DNA of 64,000 bases from NCBI GenBank assembly GCA_041602035.1, contig JBFIHA010000001.1, forward strand, positions 124,001 through 188,000, in the 5' to 3' direction. Origin of the DNA: JAOTVV01 sp041602035 (lineage in GTDB: Bacteria; Gemmatimonadota; Gemmatimonadetes; Gemmatimonadales; GWC2-71-9). The notes beneath the pieces are model-generated. The model saw nothing but the letters and a program-made list of their open reading frames with translations. It was not told where the DNA came from and did no database searches. The translations under genes were made by a program, and so were the position numbers. This document shows, piece by piece, positions 52,252 through 60,428 of the stretch. The first letter of the stretch is position 1; every line of letters starts with the position of its first letter.

Positions 52252-52707
52252 TTACGCGGCTTTGAGCTCCGACGTGCAGCTCGAGCAACGCGTGGCCTTG
52301 ATGGCCACCTTCGTCAGGCAGTATGGACACTCCTTCTTGTCCGGTGGTGGTGGGGCAGCCTCTTCCTTTCGCTGCATCTTCATGAGGCTCCGTACCAGAA
52401 GAAACACGGCGAACGCGACGATCAGGAAACTCACGACGCTGTTGATGAACACGCCGTAGTTGACGGTGACCGCCCCCGCTTCTTTCGCCTGGGCCAATGT
52501 TGCGTACGGACCGGCCGGGTCACCGGCCTGGACAGCCACAAACAGGTTGGTGAAGTCGACGTTGCCGAGCAGCATACCGATCGGCGGCATGATCACGTCG
52601 TCAACGAGCGACTTCACGATCGTCCCGAACGCACCGCCGATGATGATGCCGACGGCCATGTCCACGACGTTCCCACGCATCGCGAACGCTTTGAAGTCTT
52701 TCAGCAC
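52252..52707 (-). CDS. mscL: Large-conductance mechanosensitive channel with C-terminal zinc ribbon
   Basis: 151 residues. The GTG at 52707 is chosen because AGGAG lies 7 bp before it and it gives the standard opening LKDFKAFAMRGNVVDMAVG. TM1 pore helix (VGIIIGGAFGTIVKSLVDDVIMPP), loop, and TM2 (INSVVSFLIVAFAVFLLVRSL) are complete. It forms a pentamer that opens at high membrane tension to release solutes on osmotic downshock. After a Pro-rich linker (EEAAPPPPDKK) come CPYC and CSSC 12 residues apart, a zinc ribbon absent from E. coli MscL but found in some other phyla. Single-gene unit. Confidence 0.93.
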   Translation of the reverse strand: MLKDFKAFAMRGNVVDMAVGIIIGGAFGTIVKSLVDDVIMPPIGMLLGNVDFTNLFVAVQAGDPAGPYATLAQAKEAGAVTVNYGVFINSVVSFLIVAFAVFLLVRSLMKMQRKEEAAPPPPDKKECPYCLTKVAIKATRCSSCTSELKAA

Positions 52708-52747
52708 TCTTTCGCTCCTCACAGTCTGAGATGGACGAGGAAGGATA

Positions 52748-52780
52748 GGCGCCGCGCGCAGTCACTCCGCACGCGGCGCC
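52748..52780 (-). terminator. Hairpin after the OmpA gene
   Basis: GGCGCCGCG (52748-52756) pairs with CGCGGCGCC (52772-52780). It lies 15 bp after the OmpA stop on the minus strand and before the mscL start. Confidence 0.5.
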
Positions 52781-52795
52781 CGGTGACCAGCCGTG

Positions 52796-54238
52796 TTACT
52801 GATCCAGCCGCGTCAGCTCCACGCGACGGTTCTGGGCACGACCTTCACGCGTGGCATTGTCCGCCACGGGATTGTCCGGCCCGTAGCCCCTGGCCTGAAG
52901 CTGATTGGCGGCGACGCCGCGCTCGATGAGGTAGGCGACCACCGAATCCGCGCGCCGCTGCGAGAGCTGCATGTTGTACGCTCGCGATCCCGTGTTGTCG
53001 GTATGACCACCCACCTCGACGCGCACCTCGGGGTTGCCTCGTAGGGTCTCGCCAACCCGAGTGAGAATCATCCGGGCCTGGGCCGTGAGCTGCGCGCTGT
53101 TGGTCTCGAAGTTCACACCTTCCAACACGATCACCGTCTCGGCCTCCCGGAACAGCACCGGGCAGCCGGTCTGGTCGACTTGCGTGTCGGGTGCCGTCTC
53201 CGGGCACCGGTCGATGCCGTTCGGCACGCCGTCGTTGTCCGTGTCGCTCGGGCAGCCCTGCGCATCCACCGTGGCGCCGGCCGGGGTGTCGGGGCAGCGG
53301 TCCAGCACGTCGGGTACCGCGTCGCGATCCGCATCCAGGGCGCAGCCGTTGGTGTCGACCTGGGCGCCGCGCGGCGTGTTGGGACACCGGTCCGCCGTGT
53401 CAGCCACACCGTCGCCGTCCGCGTCGGGCACGCACCCGTTCGCGTCCACCGTCGTGCCGCGAGGCGTGTTGGGACAGCGGTCCGCCGAGTCCCGCACGCC
53501 GTCGCCATCCGTGTCCAGCGGACAACCCGCGGCGTCGACCTGCTCGCCCGTGGGCGTGTCGGGACACCGATCCTGGAAGTTGGGCACACCGTCCCCGTCG
53601 GCATCCAAAGGGCAGCCGCGGGCGTCCACCGGCTCGCCGGCCGGTGTGCCGCCGCACATGTCCCGCTTGTCGTTCACGCCGTCCCCATCGGTGTCGGGGG
53701 CGCGACTGCCGAGGAGGATGCCGATACCTGCCTGCGCCCCCCACGTCCAGTTCTTGTCGGCTCCATTCTCCGGTGACGGCATGTAGTCCGTGATTCCCTC
53801 GATCCGAGCGGACACGGCGTCCGTCAGCCAAAACCGGAACCCCACCAAGCCGTTTGCCCCGAAATCGGTGGCGTCGGTGTTGTCGTAGATGTTGTAGACG
53901 CCGCCGGCGCCAATCAGGAGCGAGACGCGATCGTGCAGTGGGGCGTTGTACACCAAACGGGCATGGACCGGGATGTACTTGAGGTCGCCCCCGGCCTCCA
54001 GCTCGGTCGGGGTGTAGGATCCTGTGGCCTCGAGTTCCAGGTTCGGCACGAAGAAGATGCCCAGGCGCCCGCCGCCCCCAAAGCGGTCTTTGAGCGTCAG
54101 GGTGCTGTCGAACAACGTGTACCGGCCGAACGCTCCCAGCTCCACGGCGCCGGGCCGCTGAGCGAGCGCGGGCGTCGCGAGCGCCGCCAGGCTCATGGCA
54201 GTCACGACCGCACTCCGTTGCAACCATTTGCTGTGCAT
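52796..54238 (-). CDS. OmpA-family outer-membrane protein with thrombospondin type-3 repeats
   Basis: 480 residues. Start at 54238 follows GGAGGAAG. Signal peptide ends PALAQ. Residues 25-180 form a small barrel (LGAFGRYTLFDSTLTL; LGIFFVPNLELEATGSY; LVGFRFWLTDAVSARIEG). Six calcium-binding type-3 repeats follow (DTDGDGVNDKRDMC, DADGDGVPNFQDRC and so on); the fifth (DADRDAVPDVLDRC) has lost two glycines. The C-terminal OmpA domain (VNFETNSAQLT, VEVGGHTDNTGS, NMQLSQRRADSV, GRAQNRRVEL) binds peptidoglycan. It links outer membrane to wall. A sigma-54-type promoter lies 47 bp upstream and an NtrC-type gene is next. Confidence 0.9.
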   Translation of the reverse strand: MHSKWLQRSAVVTAMSLAALATPALAQRPGAVELGAFGRYTLFDSTLTLKDRFGGGGRLGIFFVPNLELEATGSYTPTELEAGGDLKYIPVHARLVYNAPLHDRVSLLIGAGGVYNIYDNTDATDFGANGLVGFRFWLTDAVSARIEGITDYMPSPENGADKNWTWGAQAGIGILLGSRAPDTDGDGVNDKRDMCGGTPAGEPVDARGCPLDADGDGVPNFQDRCPDTPTGEQVDAAGCPLDTDGDGVRDSADRCPNTPRGTTVDANGCVPDADGDGVADTADRCPNTPRGAQVDTNGCALDADRDAVPDVLDRCPDTPAGATVDAQGCPSDTDNDGVPNGIDRCPETAPDTQVDQTGCPVLFREAETVIVLEGVNFETNSAQLTAQARMILTRVGETLRGNPEVRVEVGGHTDNTGSRAYNMQLSQRRADSVVAYLIERGVAANQLQARGYGPDNPVADNATREGRAQNRRVELTRLDQ

Positions 54239-54284
54239 CGAGCTTCCTCCGCGTGAAAACGTCGAAGAGACCACCGCCTCAAAA

Positions 54285-54299
54285 GCAAGCGGCGTACCA
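54285..54299 (-). promoter_or_regulatory. Sigma-54-type promoter of the OmpA gene
   Basis: Read on the minus strand: TGGTACGCCGCTTGC, followed by TTTT. GG (54298-54297) and GC (54286-54285) are 10 bp apart, and only one base departs from TGGCACG-N4-TTGC. This is the best such match in the window. Expected transcript start is near 54273, 35 bp before the ATG. Confidence 0.75.
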
Positions 54300-54304
54300 A
54301 GGTA

Positions 54305-54321
54305 TAAGTCATTGTCAAGAA
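54305..54321 (-). repeat. 17-bp motif, copy 2
   Basis: Exact match of 18750-18766. Relative to the promoter it is in the opposite orientation to copy 1, reading TTCTTGACAATGACTTA, and ends 6 bp before the -24 element. Confidence 0.5.
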
Positions 54322-54449
54322 GAGATTTACAACGTCCAACACGGTGAAGGCTGCGGCCGATCGGTGTTTCAATTCGGGATCGGTCACCCCAGAACGGGAC
54401 GTGAGTGCGAGGGAACGGGCCGAGAGGTGGCGTCGACAAACCCTCCTGT

Positions 54450-55910
54450 TCAGGAGCGGAGATCGTACTTCTTGATCTTGCGGTACAGGGTGGTGCGTCC
54501 GATCCCAAGTTCGCGTACCACCCGCGCCACATTGCCGCCGTGGCGCGCCAGCGCCTCGGCGATTGCGTTCCGCTCGATCTCCTCCAGCGTCTGCGGTCGC
54601 CCCACCCCCACCGGTGAGTCGGTGCCACCGTCGCTCGCCGCCGGCGCCTCGGGCAACGTCGTGGCGGCCGGGCCGGTCGCGGCACGCGGGGCCGGGGCAC
54701 TCCCCATGCCCCCGTCACGCACCCGCTTGGGGAGATCCCGGATTCGGATGGCCCCACCATCCGCCTCCACCATGGCGCGCTCGATCGCGTTCTGTAGCTC
54801 CCGCACGTTGCCAGGCCAGGGGTACGACCGCAAGCGCTGCATCGTTTCGGGTGCAATGGAGAGCGTCTTCGAGCGCTTGCCCGCAGCCTGCGTGAGGAAG
54901 TGCGTGGCAAGCAGCGGGATGTCGTCGCGGCGGGCCCGGAGTGGCGGCACGTCGATCTCCATCACCGCAATGCGGAAGAACAGGTCTTCGCGAAACGCGC
55001 CCTCCCGAACCTCTGCGGCGAGATCACGATGGGTCGCCACGATCAACCGGAAATCGGAACGGACCTCGGTCGATCCGCCGACTCGCAGGAAGCTCCGTTC
55101 CTGGAGCACCCGAAGGAGCTTGGCCTGGAGGCTTGTGGACAGCTCGCCAATCTCGTCCAGAAACAGCGTGCCGCCGTCCGCGCGCTCGAAGCATCCCGCT
55201 CGGCGGGCGGTCGCGCCGGTGAACGCGCCCTTCTCATGGCCAAACAGCTCGGATTCCTGCAACGACTCGGGAATGGCCGCACAGCTTACCGCGATGAACG
55301 GCGCTGCCGCGCGGCTGCTCTGGGCGTGAATGGCCCTGGCCACCAACTCCTTGCCGGTGCCGCTCTCCCCGTGAATCAGGACCGTGATGTCGCTCGCGGA
55401 CACCCGATCGAGGCGCCGAAACAAGTCACGGATATGGCGCGACTGGCCCACGATGCCGGGGTATCCGCGTCCCGCCGCCTCTCGCTCCAACTGGGCGAGC
55501 CGCACCGCCATGCGCGATCGCTCCACGGCGTGGGAAACCTCGGCCACGAACTTGGCTTGGTCGACGGGCTTGACGAGATAGTCGTAGGCGCCGGCTTTCA
55601 TGGCCCTGACCGCGAACTCGGCGCCCGTTTGGGCCGTCATCACGATGACGGGGAGGCGGGGATGGTGGGACTTGATGCGTTCGAGGGTCTCGAAGCCGTC
55701 GATACCCGGCATGACGAGATCCAGACACACGGCGTCGGGGAGCGACGTCGCGAGTGCGTCGAGCGACGCTTCGCCGTCGGGCGCGATCCGGACGTCAAAC
55801 CCCTCGGCCTCGAGCCACCGCTGCTGCAACTCCGAGAGCAGGACGTCGTCGTCGACGAGGAGAACGAGTCCTTTGGTGTCCTGCGAGGTCGATCCGGATC
55901 GCTGTACCAT
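54450..55910 (-). CDS. NtrC-family sigma-54-dependent response regulator (system 2)
   Basis: 486 residues. Receiver (LVDDD, AVCLDLVMPG, VMTAQ, LVKPVD), AAA+ domain with GESGTGKE, canonical GAFTGA loop, FLDEIGEL and WPGNVREL, a Pro/Ala/Gly-rich linker of about 50 residues, and a Fis-type helix-turn-helix (VARVVRELGIGRTTLYRKIKKY). All residues for phosphorylation and sigma-54 activation are present. No kinase gene is directly adjacent; the sensor kinase at 57729 and the phosphotransfer-like gene at 56166 are the nearest candidates. The OmpA gene with its sigma-54-type promoter lies directly downstream on the same strand, a likely target. Confidence 0.93.
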   Translation of the reverse strand: MVQRSGSTSQDTKGLVLLVDDDVLLSELQQRWLEAEGFDVRIAPDGEASLDALATSLPDAVCLDLVMPGIDGFETLERIKSHHPRLPVIVMTAQTGAEFAVRAMKAGAYDYLVKPVDQAKFVAEVSHAVERSRMAVRLAQLEREAAGRGYPGIVGQSRHIRDLFRRLDRVSASDITVLIHGESGTGKELVARAIHAQSSRAAAPFIAVSCAAIPESLQESELFGHEKGAFTGATARRAGCFERADGGTLFLDEIGELSTSLQAKLLRVLQERSFLRVGGSTEVRSDFRLIVATHRDLAAEVREGAFREDLFFRIAVMEIDVPPLRARRDDIPLLATHFLTQAAGKRSKTLSIAPETMQRLRSYPWPGNVRELQNAIERAMVEADGGAIRIRDLPKRVRDGGMGSAPAPRAATGPAATTLPEAPAASDGGTDSPVGVGRPQTLEEIERNAIAEALARHGGNVARVVRELGIGRTTLYRKIKKYDLRS

Positions 55911-56165
55911 GGGCTGGCCTACGTGGTTCGCACAAATCTAGCCGTTGGTCCAGGTATCGACAGGCTCGGTGCGTGAGCCGAGTGGTTGCCGCCGTGGACC
56001 GAATTGGAACGAACCCGGATGGTTTTCGGAACGACCATCCCGTTCTGATACGCAAGCGAGCAGTTCTTCTAGCCGATCCCACGGTGGCCTCGGAGTTGCA
56101 CGAGGAGCGGCATGGTGTGCGCGATACCGTGATCGTGCGCGCTGCAACGGCAACACGATGGTGAT

Positions 56166-56486
56166 ATGACGGACGCTCCGAGCCCCGAACACCCGACCGT
56201 TCAGATCGAGCGACGCATGGCGGATCTCGTGGCCCGCTACCTCGAACGGTGCCGAGCGGACGTGGCGGCCATGCGGTCCGCGCTGGAGGGTGGTACGCTC
56301 GCCACGGTCCGCGGACTGGGCGATCGACTCGCCGGCTCGGGGGCGGCGTACGGCTTCGGCGAGATCTCGTCCCGCGGGTTGGCGATCGAGCGGGCGGCCC
56401 GCGATGCGGATCGGTTCCTTATCGAGGAGGCGCTCGCAGCGCTGGACCGCTACCTGGCCGCCGTGGAGGTCACCTACGGCGACTGA
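56166..56486 (+). CDS. Hpt-like protein lacking the phosphorylated histidine
   Basis: 106 residues in an all-helical Hpt pattern: ADLVARYLERCRADVAAMRSAL, then VRGLGDRLAGSGAAYGFGEI, then two more helices. The second helix keeps the L-x-G-S-x-x-x-Y-G frame of Hpt domains, but the His position (HxLxG) is Asp (DRLAG). It cannot be a standard phosphotransfer protein; it may bind receivers without transferring phosphate. It is divergent from the second NtrC-type gene, 255 bp away, and starts the plus-strand group that leads to the GTPase and kinase genes. Confidence 0.6.
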   Translation: MTDAPSPEHPTVQIERRMADLVARYLERCRADVAAMRSALEGGTLATVRGLGDRLAGSGAAYGFGEISSRGLAIERAARDADRFLIEEALAALDRYLAAVEVTYGD

Positions 56487-56623
56487 GGGGCTGCCCGTCC
56501 CCGTCCCACGGGGATGTTCGGAGCCTTCACCGCCCGCTTCCCACGTGTATCTTCTCTGAGGCCTTCGGGCTCCAAGACCTTCAGGCCCCATCTTCACGTG
56601 TCCAAGGTTGATTGCCGAGCCGC

Positions 56624-57193
56624 ATGACGAAGAAGTCGCCACGCCAGACCGCGCGCCCATCCGACGATGGATCGCGCGCCGGGGCGGACACGTCCGAGCA
56701 TCTCGAGCAGGTCCGCGCCATCCTGTTTGGGGACCAGTTCACGGCCGTCGACGATCGCCTGAAACGGCTCGAGCAACGCCTCGTCGATGAGCAGGCTGCG
56801 TTTCGCGACGCGACGACGCAGCGATTCGACGCGCTCCTCGCGAGAATGGACGAACAGGTGAGCGCGATGAGGCAGACCGTGGCTGATGGGGGAGCGAGGC
56901 ACGAGAAAGCCATGGCGGACTTGGCGGGTGAGCTGGAGCGATCTGTCACGGCGACCGAAGAACGACTAGCGCAGATGCGCCAGGATGCCGATCAGCTGGC
57001 CGGTGAGCTCCGCCGGCACACCGCCGAGCGCGTGGAGGCGCTCGCCGCGCAGCTCTCGGACCAGTCGAGCGCCCTGTCGGCGCTCGTCGATGAGAAGCTC
57101 GAGGAACTCCGGTCGCTCAAGACCGATCGGGAGTCGCTCGCCGCCCTGTTCGAAGAGATGGCTGCCAAGCTGAAGCGCCGGCCGTCCGGTTAG
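56624..57193 (+). CDS. Cytoplasmic coiled-coil protein upstream of the GTPase
   Basis: 189 residues from ATG 56624. No signal peptide or membrane segment. From about residue 25 on it is almost continuous helix with heptads (LKRLEQRLVDEQAAFRDATTQ; VSAMRQTVADGGARHEKAM; AAQLSDQSSALSALVDEKLEEL), so an elongated dimer is likely. A TATCTT (56548) lies upstream. The gene precedes the Ras-like GTPase gene by 38 bp; small-GTPase genes next to coiled-coil genes suggest a scaffold or effector. No known family recognised. Confidence 0.65.
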   Translation: MTKKSPRQTARPSDDGSRAGADTSEHLEQVRAILFGDQFTAVDDRLKRLEQRLVDEQAAFRDATTQRFDALLARMDEQVSAMRQTVADGGARHEKAMADLAGELERSVTATEERLAQMRQDADQLAGELRRHTAERVEALAAQLSDQSSALSALVDEKLEELRSLKTDRESLAALFEEMAAKLKRRPSG

Positions 57194-57231
57194 CGCTCGA
57201 GCGGCCCCGTCGCGTCCGCACGGTCTAGCCC

Positions 57232-57732
57232 ATGATCCGCAAGAAGATCTCTATGCTCGGCGCCTTCGCAGCCGGTAAGACGAGCCTCGTGCGGCGATTC
57301 GTCGACGGGCTGTTTTCCGAGAAGTACCACACGACCGTCGGCGTGAAGATCGACCGAAAGGACGTCCAGCTGGATGGGGAGACCGTGACGCTGCTCCTCT
57401 GGGATCTCGCCGGCGAGGATGAGTTTCAGCGTGTTCGTTTGTCATACCTGCGGGGATCGGCCGGGCTGCTGTTCGTCGTCGACGGGACCCGCCGCGGCAC
57501 CTTGGACCAGGTGAAGCAACTCCGACAGCAAGCCGAGGACACGGTCGGTGCGGTGCCGGCCGTCGTGGCCCTGAACAAGTCGGATCTGGATCGGGAGTGG
57601 GAGTTGGATCCTGATGTCGATCAGCAATTGCAGGCCGAGGGGTGGACGGTGTTCGTGACCAGCGCCAAGAGCGGAGCCGGGGTCGAGGACGCATTTCGGT
57701 GGTTGGCGCAGGCGGTGAACGGAGGCGCGTGA
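57232..57732 (+). CDS. Ras/Rab-like small GTPase
   Basis: 166 residues, a single G domain. P-loop GAFAAGKTS (K16), switch I TTVGVK (T35), G3 WDLAGEDE (D58, G61), G4 NKSD and G5 TSAKS are all present. The residue equivalent to the catalytic Gln61 of Ras is Glu62. No C-terminal lipidation motif. It belongs to the bacterial members of the Ras superfamily; compared with MglA, it lacks obvious insertions. Its stop overlaps the GTG of a histidine kinase gene (GTGA), so the two proteins are made together and probably work together. Nucleotide state could gate kinase activity, but this is inference. Confidence 0.88.
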   Translation: MIRKKISMLGAFAAGKTSLVRRFVDGLFSEKYHTTVGVKIDRKDVQLDGETVTLLLWDLAGEDEFQRVRLSYLRGSAGLLFVVDGTRRGTLDQVKQLRQQAEDTVGAVPAVVALNKSDLDREWELDPDVDQQLQAEGWTVFVTSAKSGAGVEDAFRWLAQAVNGGA

Positions 57733-59252
57733 GCACGTTCCCCCCGCGGGTCCTGACGTTCCTGCAGGAGCAGGCGATCGATGCGCAGGCTCCGGCCTTC
57801 CTGCTGCTCGCCGATGACGGGAGGATGCTCGACTGGGGCGGCGCGCTCGAGGCCTACGGCATCCGTGACCCGGAGCGCGGCGTCGACGCCGTGGAGCGCG
57901 TGCCGCTGCTTCAGGGGATCCTCCCACTGCGCACGCCCCGGGAGAGCGTGCCGCTCGTGGAAACGGATGCCGGCGTGGTGGCGGACGTCGACGTGTTCCG
58001 CGACGCCGACGGCACGTGGGTCGTCCTCAGGAACGTGACGGGCGCAGTGGAGCGGGAGCGGGCCCTGCAGCAGAGTCGGAATGCCATGCAGCTCCTCGAA
58101 GAGCGCATGGCGAAGCACGAAGCCGCGACCGGTGAATCCGTCGGATTGCTCCCCGATGCGCTGGCGTCCCTCGGCATTGCCGTCTTCGAGCCACGTGGTG
58201 CTGACCGTGCGCGCCTCCTCGCGGTCCCGCCCACCTGGCTCGCGTCGCTGTGGCCCGAGATCACGTCTGCAGACGACTGCGCCCTGCACGAGCATTCGCC
58301 GTTTCTGGGCGACTTCTTGGAGGACGCGCATCAGTGCTGGCGGGCTGGGAGCGGGACGTGCCGTGCCGGGCCGTGGACCGAGGTGGACGCGTCGGGCCGA
58401 GACTGGCACCTCGAGGCGGTCGCGTTCTCGGTTCAGGGCCACCCGCTCCTCGCGATCGTCGATGCGGGGGCGAGCCATCGGGAGAAGACCGAACTGCTGC
58501 AACGCGCCCGCGAGCACGTGCTCGGTCACGAGCGGCTCATCAAGGATTTGGAGAAGAAGGATGTGCTGCTGCATTGTATCGTGCACGATCTCCGCACTCC
58601 CATGGTGTCGGCACACGCCGCACTGCAGCTGCTCGCGACCGAGGAACTCCCGCATGACGCCCGACGCGCAATCACCGTAGGCCGGACCGAGCTGGAGCGT
58701 CAGGATCTCTTGATCCGCTCTATTCTCGACGTCTTTGCCGCCGACCTTAACGAGCTGGAGAGCCGCGCCGACGCGGCGCCGGTCGATGTCGCCGCCTGCG
58801 CCGTGGAGGTCGTGGACGCCTTCCGCCCTGCCTTTCAGCTGCGCGGCATCCGACTGTCAGTGGAGCGCGCAGCGACCGAGTCGCCGGAGACCTGGGGCGT
58901 GGTGGCCGAACGCACCCGGCTGGTGCGGGTCTTGGCGAACCTGTTGGATAACGCCCTCCGTCACTCGCGCCGGGACTCGACGGTCACAGTCGGGCTGGCG
59001 GTGGACGGCGAGGGAGTGTTCGTCACGGTCGATGACGAGGGCCCCGGGGTGGCGGCCGAGCTCCAGCCGCGGCTGTTCGATCGGTTTTCGCATGGCGCGT
59101 CGGCGGGCAACATCGGCCTCGGGTTGCATTTCTGTCGGGTGACGATCGAGGGGTGGGGCGGCCGCATCGGGCAGGAAAACCGCGCCGGCGGTGGGTCCCG
59201 CTTTTGGTTCCGGCTCCCGCAACCCCTGCAACGCGGTCAGGCGGAGGAGTAG
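57729..59252 (+). CDS. PAS-type sensor histidine kinase coupled to the GTPase
   Basis: 507 residues from GTG 57729. No membrane helix. N-terminal PAS-like domain (about 20-110, FLLLADDGRMLDWGGALEAYG), linker helix, a second sensor region (about 130-255), coiled coil, HisKA-like domain with the His in LHCIVHDLRTPM, and HATPase with N box NLLDNALRHS, G1 DEGPGV and G2 GLGLHF. All residues for autophosphorylation are present. Length of the H-box helix is usual. Possible partners are the nearby NtrC-type regulator at 54450 and the His-less Hpt protein. It may be activated by the co-translated GTPase. Confidence 0.85.
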   Translation: MSTFPPRVLTFLQEQAIDAQAPAFLLLADDGRMLDWGGALEAYGIRDPERGVDAVERVPLLQGILPLRTPRESVPLVETDAGVVADVDVFRDADGTWVVLRNVTGAVERERALQQSRNAMQLLEERMAKHEAATGESVGLLPDALASLGIAVFEPRGADRARLLAVPPTWLASLWPEITSADDCALHEHSPFLGDFLEDAHQCWRAGSGTCRAGPWTEVDASGRDWHLEAVAFSVQGHPLLAIVDAGASHREKTELLQRAREHVLGHERLIKDLEKKDVLLHCIVHDLRTPMVSAHAALQLLATEELPHDARRAITVGRTELERQDLLIRSILDVFAADLNELESRADAAPVDVAACAVEVVDAFRPAFQLRGIRLSVERAATESPETWGVVAERTRLVRVLANLLDNALRHSRRDSTVTVGLAVDGEGVFVTVDDEGPGVAAELQPRLFDRFSHGASAGNIGLGLHFCRVTIEGWGGRIGQENRAGGGSRFWFRLPQPLQRGQAEE

Positions 59253-59463
59253 TCGGCCGCCCAACGCTCCCGGGCTGGGACGGACGTTCGTGATCGGGAC
59301 GTCCGCGTTCCAAATCGGGCCGCCACTCCACTGACTGGCACGATGGGTTGAAGCAGGCGAACTCATTGCAAACGTGCGACTTGGCCGACGCCACGGCGCT
59401 GGCATGATCCTTCCGTTGGCGCAACGTGGAATGGACGGACCGAACTGCGAAAGGATGGATCGA

Positions 59464-59871
59464 ATGAGCTACAGGATTCAGGACATCGAGGGCATCGGAC
59501 CCTCGTACACCCAGAAGCTGGCGGTGGCCAAGGTCAGGACGACGAACGATCTTCTCAAGTACTGCTGTGACGCCCGGGGCCGCCTGAGCGTGAGCTCCAA
59601 GACCGGCGTGAGCGAGCAGCAGCTACTCAAGTGGGCGAACATGGCCGATCTGATGCGCATCTCGGGCGTCGGCTCGGAGTTCTCCGAGCTGTTGGAGGCC
59701 GCTGGGGTCGATACGGTCAAGGAGCTCCGGACCCGCAACGCCGAGAACCTCGCGATCAAGATGAAAGAGGTCAATCGCGCCCGCCGTCTCACGCGCACCA
59801 CCCCGAGCGCGAAGAGCGTGCAGAAGTGGATCACGCAGGCGGGGAAGCTCGCTCCCGTCATCACCCACTAA
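59464..59871 (+). CDS. DUF4332 helix-hairpin-helix protein
   Basis: 135 residues from ATG 59464 with AAGGATGG at a suitable distance (ATG 59455 is possible). Two helix-hairpin-helix units are visible: DIEGIGPSYTQKLAVAKVRT and LMRISGVGSEFSELLEAAGVDTV, each with the G-x-G turn, followed by a basic C-terminal part. This is the DUF4332 pattern. Such domains bind DNA non-specifically or mediate protein contacts; function in bacteria is not settled. The dodecin gene starts 20 bp later. Confidence 0.78.
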   Translation: MSYRIQDIEGIGPSYTQKLAVAKVRTTNDLLKYCCDARGRLSVSSKTGVSEQQLLKWANMADLMRISGVGSEFSELLEAAGVDTVKELRTRNAENLAIKMKEVNRARRLTRTTPSAKSVQKWITQAGKLAPVITH

Positions 59872-59891
59872 CCACTGGGAGCTAGACGACC

Positions 59892-60095
59892 ATGAGCATC
59901 GCCAAGGTAACCGAGATCAGTGCCGCGTCGCCCAAGAGCTTCGATGACGCGGTCGCCGAGGGAATCAAGCGGGCGGGGAAGACCCTCAAGAACATCGAGG
60001 GTGCGTGGATCGAGAGCATGAAGGTCGACGTGGCGAAGAACAAGGTGACCCAGTACCGGGTCGTCATGAAGGTGACGTTCGTGCTCGACGACTGA
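59892..60095 (+). CDS. Dodecin family flavin-binding protein
   Basis: 67 residues, the usual dodecin size, following GGGAGC. SIAKVTEISAASPKSFDDAV, the Trp in IEGAWIESMKVDV (flavin-stacking), and the Gln in TQYRVVMKVTFVLDD are all characteristic. Dodecins form hollow dodecamers that store or buffer flavins, such as FMN or riboflavin. The gene is 20 bp downstream of the DUF4332 gene and followed by a terminator, so the two form a short unit. Confidence 0.92.
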   Translation: MSIAKVTEISAASPKSFDDAVAEGIKRAGKTLKNIEGAWIESMKVDVAKNKVTQYRVVMKVTFVLDD

Positions 60096-60428
60096 TCGCC
60101 TGCGATCCAGCGCGGGACTGGACTGACGGCCGGCTAGGTAGCCGGCCGTTTGTCATTGGGTCTCGGTCGGTGTGCCTCGGATCATTTCGCGCGCATCGCG
60201 ACCCGTGTACAATTGCGATGGGTGGACCGCGCGACGGCGGCTGACCACGATCGCACACCCAACCGTCCCGGACAGAGGACACAAGGCGCGGAGCGACGGG
60301 GTTCCGGGCAGGGGAATGCGCTGTGTCGCAAGGAGTTAGCGGGCCCGATGCCGGTCGGCCCTGCTCTTGCTTCTCCGTCCCTGCGTGCGTCGACCGGCAA
60401 CGTAGACCGGTGCTCAGGAGGTGACGTG
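60096..60428 (+). other. 333-bp gap between dodecin and lipoprotein genes
   Basis: Contains the dodecin terminator (60126-60149) and, further on, a possible -10 TACAAT at about 60207. The rest is GC-rich leader up to the AGGAGGTGACGTG ribosome site at 60417. No gene seen. Confidence 0.5.
60126..60149 (+). terminator. Rho-independent terminator after dodecin
   Basis: ACGGCCGGC pairs perfectly with GCCGGCCGT around a 6-base loop and TTTGT follows. It lies 31 bp after the dodecin stop. Confidence 0.8.

Noticed and set aside
53170..53680. Regular repeats that could suggest a CRISPR array
   Set aside because: They are the codons of six calcium-binding type-3 repeats in the OmpA protein, in frame and diverged, with no spacers.
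59334..59350. Sigma-54-like TGGCACGATGGGTTGA before the DUF4332 gene
   Set aside because: The spacing from GG is 11 bp and the second element is GA, not GC, so it fails the strict GG-N10-GC rule.
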